NCBI GenBank assembly: GCA_018262385.1 | Contig: JAGSPQ010000103.1 | Coordinates: 1 to 8,360 of the forward strand | DNA from: Myxococcaceae bacterium | Lineage (GTDB): Bacteria; Myxococcota; Myxococcia; Myxococcales; Myxococcaceae | Direction: 5' to 3' | Length of the DNA: 8,360 nucleotides | Part shown: positions 4,949-8,360 of the stretch, piece after piece | Layout of the letters: every line of letters starts with the position of its first letter | How positions within the stretch are numbered: position 1 is the first letter of the stretch | Translations under genes and position numbers: made by a program | Notes under the pieces: model-generated | The model's database searches: none | Told to the model about the DNA's origin: nothing | The model's input: the letters and a program-made list of their open reading frames with translations, nothing else

Positions 4949-6853
4949 ATGAAACTCAAGCGCCTGACCCAGCCGATGGTGCGCGACGGGGAGAAGCTGC
5001 GGGTGGCCACCTGGGACGAAGCCCTCGATCGCGCCGCCGCGGGGATCCGCGCCTCGGTCGACCGGCACGGGCCGAACACCTTCGGGATCTTCAGCTGCAG
5101 CAAGGCGACCAACGAAGTGAACTACGTCGCTCAGAAGTTCATCCGCACGGCGATCGGCAGCAACAACATCGACAGCTGCAACAGAACCTGACACGCCCCC
5201 AGCGTCGTCGGTCTGGCGACGGTCTTCGGAGCAGGCGGCGGAACCAGCTCCTACCGCGAGGTGGAGGAGACCGACGTCATCCTGCTGTGGGGCAGCAACG
5301 CGCGCGACACCCACCCGATCTTCTTCCACCACGTGCTGAAGGCGATTCGCCGCGGCGCCAAGGTCTACGTCATCGATCCCCGCCGCACCGCCACCGCCGA
5401 GTGGGCCGACGGCTGGCTCAGCCTCGAGGTGGGCACCGACATCGCGCTCGCCAACGCGGTCGGCCACGCGATCCTCGAAGAAGGGCTGCACAACCAGAAG
5501 TTCATCGACCACGCGACCGAGAACCTCGACGCCTACCGGAAGACCGTCGCCCACTATGCGCCCGAGGTGGTGGGCCCGAAGATCGGCGTCGACCCTGTGC
5601 TGATCCGCCGGATGGCGCGGGACTACGCCAGGGCCGACCGGGCGATGATCTGCTGGACCCTGGGGATCACCGAGCACCACACCGCGGTCGACAACGTGCT
5701 GGGGCTGATCAACCTCGCGCTGCTCACCGGCCACGTCGGCCGCTGGGGCTCGGGCCTCAATCCGCTGCGGGGGCAGAACAACGTCCAGGGCGGGGGCGAC
5801 ATGGGCGCGCTGCCGGCAAAGCTGCCCGGGTTCCAGGACGTCGAGAACGACGCGGTGCGCGCCACCTTCGAGGCGAAGTGGAAGGTGAAGATCCCGCCGA
5901 AGAAGGGCTGGACCCTGACCGAGATGTTCCACGCGATGGAGCGCAAGGACTTCACCTCGCTCTACGTGGTCGGCGAGAACCCCGCCCAGTCCGAGGCCGA
6001 TGGGCTGAAGTCGGTGCGGATGCTCGAGGAGCTCGAGTTCCTGGTGGTGCAGGACATCTTCCTCACCCGCACCGCCCAGCTGGCCGACGTGGTGCTGCCC
6101 GCTTCCGCCAGCTGGTGCGAGGCCGAGGGCACCGTCACCAACAGCGAGCGGCGGGTGCAGCGGTGCCGCGCGGCCCTCACCCCACCCGGCCAGGCGAAGG
6201 ACGACATCGAGATCATCTGCCTGCTCTCGAAGCGGCTTGGCTACGACATGGGGGTGATGACCCCGCAGCAGGCGTGGGACGAGATGCGAACGCTCAGCCC
6301 GATGCACCGGGGAATGAGCTGGGCGCGGCTCGAGGCGCTCGGCGGGATCCAGTGGCCCTGCGCGGACGAGAACGATCCGGGGGCGCCGTTTCTGCACGGG
6401 CGGCTGTGGGCCGAGCCGGTGCAGGGGCCGCGCGCGGCGTTTCATCCTTCCGAGAACCGGGCGCCGGTCGACACCCTCGACGACGAGTTCCCGCTGCGGC
6501 TGACCACCGGGCGCCGGCTGGACGACTTCAACACCGGGGTGCAGTCGAACGGCTATTCGTCTCCGCTGCGGCGGGGAGAGACGCTGGATCTCTCTCCCCA
6601 GGACGCGGCGTTCTGGGGCGTGGCCGACGGTGAGCGGGTGCGGGTGCGCTCGCGGCGGGGCGCGGTCGAGGCGCCGGTGCGGTTCGACCCCCTGCTCAAG
6701 CCGGGGCTGGCGTTCATGACCTTCCATTTCCCGGATGAGGTGGACGTCAACGTGTTGACGATCGACGCCACCGACCCGCTGTCGGGCACTGCCGAGTTCA
6801 AGGCGGCGGCGATCCGGGTCGAGAAGCTGGCGGTCACTTCGCCAGGCTCGTGA
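4949..6853 (+). CDS. fdhF: Formate dehydrogenase catalytic subunit, selenocysteine-containing, lacking the N-terminal [4Fe-4S] domain
   Basis: Reading the TGA at 5189-5191 as selenocysteine gives a 634-residue molybdenum or tungsten bis-MGD enzyme oxidising formate to CO2 (or the reverse). The active-site stretch C77-NRT-U81-H82-APSVVGL matches the E. coli FdhF motif CARVU-HGPSV. GLNPLR274GQNNVQGGGDMGALP is the formate dehydrogenase signature; R274 corresponds to the conserved active-site Arg333 of E. coli FdhF. The molybdopterin oxidoreductase domain covers about 8-440. The molybdopterin dinucleotide-binding domain covers about 512-628 (DEFPLRLTTGRRLDDFNTG, then VRVRSRRGAVEAPV). The protein starts at MKLKRLTQPMVRDG, just after where the family's CX2CX3C...C [4Fe-4S] domain and its conserved Lys would end, so about 55 residues are missing; an in-frame TAA at 4937 confirms this. 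No diaphorase, cytochrome, ferredoxin or fdhD gene is adjacent. Function requires SelA, SelB, SelD and tRNA-Sec elsewhere. The 3' end overlaps the convergent lipoprotein gene by 20 bases. Confidence 0.92.
5189..5191 (+). other. In-frame TGA recoded as selenocysteine (residue 81)
   Basis: The frame is open for 80 codons before and 553 codons after this single TGA. The residues on both sides are continuous with one formate dehydrogenase, and the TGA sits exactly where the family has its Sec or Cys metal ligand, followed by the conserved His. The SECIS-type hairpin downstream supports recoding. A nonsense mutation would not be expected at exactly this codon. Confidence 0.92.
5203..5221 (+). promoter_or_regulatory. 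Bacterial SECIS hairpin
   Basis: Seven base pairs (CGUCGUC with GGCGACG, including one U-G pair) close a five-base loop GGUCU at 5210-5214. The stem begins 11 bases after the TGA. From my memory of the E. coli fdhF SECIS, which binds SelB, its loop also reads GGUCU and starts at the same +19 position after the UGA. The element lies inside the coding sequence, as is normal in bacteria. The pairing is seen directly; SelB binding is inferred. Confidence 0.85.
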
Positions 6854-7421
6854 CCTTCACCGACTCGAGCTGGGCCGTCCCATCGAGTGCCTCGACCCAG
6901 ACGGTGAGCGACATCCCCCGGCCGGGGATCCCCGCGCCCTCGAGCACCGCCCGCTCGCCCGGGCCGGCGTCGTGGGTGAGGTAGATGTCGCCCAGGTACT
7001 TGAGGAAGACCCGCACCCGCCCGCTCTTCACCTGCAGCTCGACGTGCAGCAGCGGCGAGCCGCTGGGCTTGTCGCCGACGGTGAGCGCCACCGCGCCCTC
7101 CAGCGTCGCCGGGCCGACTTCCCAGGCCATCGCGCCGTGGACCACCGGCCACTGGCTCGGGGGCCGCTTCGCCGGACTGGCGCGGAACGTCCCGTCGGGC
7201 CGGGGCAGCGTCTTCGTCCACGGCCCTTGTTCCGGAATGGGAACGCCGCGGAAGGTGCCGATGATCTTCGGCGGCGGCGGGGCTTCTTCCGGCGGCAGCA
7301 GCGGCGGCTCGGGAATCGGCTCGGCGGGGACGATCACCACCACGTCCGGCGGCGGAGCCGGCGACCGGTTGCATGCGATCAGCAGCAGCGAGCCAAGGAA
7401 CAGATACCGCACGAGGATCAT
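6834..7421 (-). CDS. Proline-rich lipoprotein, unknown function
   Basis: The protein has 195 residues. It starts MILVRYLFLGSLLLIAC, a lipoprotein signal with lipobox L-I-A-C (lipidated Cys17). Residues about 18-52 form a flexible linker rich in Pro and Glu (SPAPPPDVVV, PAEPIPEPPLLPPEEAPPPPK), which probably lifts the rest away from the membrane. Residues about 53-195 look like a small beta-rich domain (IIGTFRGVPIP, VALTVGDK, LLHVELQVKSGRVRVFLKYLGDIYLT, MSLTVWVEALDGTAQLESVKVTSLAK) that I cannot place in a family. The Met at 7421 was chosen for the signal peptide; an open frame continues upstream to 7937 but reads as Arg/Pro/Gly-rich noise. No good Shine-Dalgarno is visible. The gene converges on the formate dehydrogenase gene with a 20-base overlap of the coding ends, which says nothing about shared function. 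Confidence 0.8.
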   Translation of the reverse strand: MILVRYLFLGSLLLIACNRSPAPPPDVVVIVPAEPIPEPPLLPPEEAPPPPKIIGTFRGVPIPEQGPWTKTLPRPDGTFRASPAKRPPSQWPVVHGAMAWEVGPATLEGAVALTVGDKPSGSPLLHVELQVKSGRVRVFLKYLGDIYLTHDAGPGERAVLEGAGIPGRGMSLTVWVEALDGTAQLESVKVTSLAK

Positions 7422-7614
7422 GTACCGCTGCGAATGGATGATTGCTTCGAGGTCGTCGGGCGAACCGTCCACCCGCCGGGGAGCAAGCCGAGGTGGAGGT
7501 TGGGACCCCCGCGGGGCGGGGGCGGAGCACTCCACCTGCGGAACCCTGCCTCGCCCAGTGGCTGCTCCGCGTTCCCACCGGCCGCGAGCCGTCCCGCAGC
7601 GCTCGGGGAGTGCC

Positions 7615-7672
7615 GAGCCAGCCAGCTCCACCGTGCCCCGACCACCGACTGCGTGGCGCGAGAGCTCTTCCT
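7615..7672 (-). repeat. Composite repeat, copy A
   Basis: Read on the minus strand: AGGAAGAGC, 14 bases, GTCGGTGGTCGG, 8 bases, GGAGCTGGCTGGCTC. It shares the 12-base core with copies B and C and the last 14-15 bases with copy B. The right arm contains GAGC and GCTC, which can pair as a short hairpin. It is not part of any recognised gene. Confidence 0.7.
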
Positions 7673-7691
7673 GGCGTTGAACAGAACGGGT

Positions 7692-7717
7692 GTTGCTTCG
7701 GTCACCACCGAGGCAAC
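7692..7717. other. Strong hairpin between repeat copies A and B
   Basis: GTTGCTTCGGT (7692-7702) pairs with ACCGAGGCAAC (7707-7717) across a four-base loop CACC, giving an 11-bp stem with one G-T wobble. There is no T-run after it on either strand, so it is not a classical terminator. It could be a structured RNA element, a protein-binding site or part of the repeat system. Confidence 0.45.
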
Positions 7718-7795
7718 CCGGCCCGCCGGGCGCCGCAGGAACCGCAGGCTGATGCCGGGGCCGGTGCCGTGAATTCGCCGCCGCGGGTAGTGCGG

Positions 7796-7853
7796 GAGCC
7801 AGCCAGCTCCTCCGCAGCCCGACCACCGACCCGGCGCCCCGCGGCGTTTCCTT
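7796..7853 (-). repeat. Composite repeat, copy B
   Basis: Read on the minus strand: AAGGAAACGC, 13 bases, GTCGGTGGTCGG, 8 bases, GGAGCTGGCTGGCTCC. It lies 181 bases from copy A in the same orientation. The right arm is self-complementary (GGAGC with GCTCC). Confidence 0.7.
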
Positions 7854-8000
7854 GCGGAGTGGTCCTCTGCTCAACGCCACCCGGCCGCCCCGGCGCACCA
7901 GGTCCGAGGCGCTTCGCCCGGGGTGGCTTTTGTCCACCTCCGCGCGACCGGTTCGCCCCTGCGCCTGGTGGTCAGACCGGTGCTCCGAGGCGACCTACGA

Positions 8001-8048
8001 AAGGAAGAGCCCCGCGGTTCCGAGTCGGTGGTCGGATCCAGGGGGAGC
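8001..8048 (+). repeat. Composite repeat, copy C (inverted relative to A and B)
   Basis: Read on the plus strand: AAGGAAGAGC, 13 bases, GTCGGTGGTCGG, 8 bases, GGAGC. The order and spacing of the three blocks are those of copy B, but the last arm is shorter. It lies about 125 bases upstream of the small gene at the right edge. Confidence 0.6.
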
Positions 8049-8174
8049 GCTCTGCGCCCGGCCTACCCGGCAGGTGGCGACGACCTGCGGCCAGAGCACC
8101 CGCCGGCTGTTCCCTGCCCGACGCTCGGGCGCCCGCGGCTTGCGCTGCCGCTGCAGAGCCCGGATGCTGCGCCG

Positions 8175-8360
8175 ATGCGCGTGTGCCGCTGTGGAGGCTT
8201 CGTCCCCGAAGGTATTGCCTGGTGTCCGAACTGCAGGGCGCGCAGCTCGAGGGGGACGCTGCGACTGCTGAGCCTGCTCGCCGGAGCCCAGGCGATCACC
8301 GCCTGCAGCTGCTACGGGCTGCCGCCCACCACCTGCTTCGTCCCGCTGCGCGATGGAGGC
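8175..8360 (+). CDS. Small zinc-ribbon-like protein with internal lipobox-like segment (partial, runs off the right edge)
   Basis: The frame gives 62 residues and is open to the window edge. Residues 1-20 (MRVCRCGGFVPEGIAWCPNC) look like a zinc ribbon: a Cys pair, Gly, a turn and CPNC. The first knuckle is C4-X-C6 rather than the usual CX2C. Residues about 28-43 (TLRLLSLLAGAQAITA) are hydrophobic and end in I-T-A-C44, which fits the lipobox pattern, followed by SCYGLPPTTCFVPLRDGG. This could be a cytoplasmic zinc-ribbon head attached to a membrane segment, or a lipoprotein with an odd signal region. Codon use is GC3-rich as in the other genes. There is no obvious Shine-Dalgarno before the ATG, so the start is uncertain. 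I do not know its function. Confidence 0.55.
   Translation, partial: MRVCRCGGFVPEGIAWCPNCRARSSRGTLRLLSLLAGAQAITACSCYGLPPTTCFVPLRDGG

Larger units (their letters stand above)
7422..8174. other. Long region without a convincing gene, holding interspersed repeats
   Basis: About 750 bases lie between the start of the minus-strand lipoprotein and the small plus-strand gene at the right edge. Open frames exist on both strands, but their translations are Arg/Pro/Gly/Ser-rich without domains or normal residue balance, as chance frames in GC-rich DNA are. The region holds three copies of a composite repeat (listed separately), a strong hairpin at 7692-7717 and the palindrome CCCCGCGGGG at 7507-7516. 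The promoter of the lipoprotein gene must lie at its left end, but I could not pick out -35 and -10 boxes. No tRNA, rRNA or tRNA-Sec was found. Confidence 0.6.

Noticed and set aside
5189..5191. TGA as a true stop, making the formate dehydrogenase a pseudogene or two genes
   Set aside because: Both sides are in one frame, the TGA replaces exactly the Sec/Cys ligand, a SECIS-type hairpin follows at the right distance, and the downstream 553 codons show no other damage.
3755..6727. Very long minus-strand open frame through the formate dehydrogenase and desaturase genes
   Set aside because: Only its last 367 residues (from 4858) are the desaturase. The rest is an Arg/His/Gly/Pro-rich mirror of the plus-strand dehydrogenase, caused by GC-rich codon use.
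7422..7937. N-terminal extension of the proline-rich lipoprotein
   Set aside because: The extension is Arg/Gly/Pro-rich noise, crosses the repeat copies, and would bury a good lipoprotein signal peptide.
7615..8048. CRISPR array
   Set aside because: The copies are degenerate, about 180-200 bases apart and in mixed orientation, unlike the short regular spacing of CRISPR repeats.
7422..8174. tRNA-Sec (selC) near the selenoprotein gene
   Set aside because: No anticodon-arm sequence around TTCAAA or cloverleaf with a long extra arm was found on either strand; a GGTTCCGAGTC stretch at 8016-8026 only faintly resembles a T-arm.
7852..8271. Plus-strand frame of 139 residues
   Set aside because: Arg/Cys/Ala-rich with no domain; it overlaps repeat copy C and the more convincing frame starting at 8175.

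Overview
The window is very GC-rich by eye, with strongly GC-biased third codon positions. The genes are closely packed and several overlap or nearly touch. They include an XRE-type regulator, a CsgG-like periplasmic protein, several small cysteine-rich secreted proteins or lipoproteins, a membrane fatty acid desaturase and a selenocysteine formate dehydrogenase. This mix suggests a high-GC myxobacterium or a related former deltaproteobacterium. That is an inference from style; no marker gene settles the taxonomy.

Left part (1-1020, all minus strand): an XRE-family HTH regulator, then an 8-cysteine secreted protein of 78 residues, then a secreted dienelactone-hydrolase-family enzyme that runs off the left edge. 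The three may be co-transcribed. A 480-base gap follows. It holds a REP-like palindrome (AGGTGTCAGACACCT) and possible debris of a mobile element.

Centre (1503-4858): a plus-strand pair, a CsgG-like exported protein of 574 residues and an 83-residue helical protein coupled to it by a GTGA overlap. This converges, with only 4 bases between stop codons, on a minus-strand pair: a fatty acid desaturase followed by a cysteine-rich lipoprotein, also joined by a GTGA overlap.

Right part (4949-8360): the most striking gene is a formate dehydrogenase catalytic subunit whose reading frame is interrupted by one in-frame TGA at 5189-5191. The context Cys-Asn-Arg-Thr-(TGA)-His-Ala-Pro-Ser-Val-Val-Gly-Leu is the active-site motif of formate dehydrogenases. 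A bacterial SECIS-type hairpin starts 11 bases after the TGA, so the TGA is read as selenocysteine (residue 81 of 634). The protein lacks the usual N-terminal [4Fe-4S] domain, and no partner subunit is in the window. Its 3' end overlaps that of a convergent proline-rich lipoprotein gene. Then comes about 750 bases without a convincing gene. This stretch holds three copies of a composite repeat with nearly fixed internal spacing (two in one orientation, one inverted) and a strong hairpin. At the right edge begins a small gene with an unusual layout: a Cys-rich zinc-ribbon-like head followed by a hydrophobic stretch ending in a lipobox-like ITAC.

No rRNA, tRNA (including a tRNA-Sec), CRISPR array or intact insertion sequence was seen.
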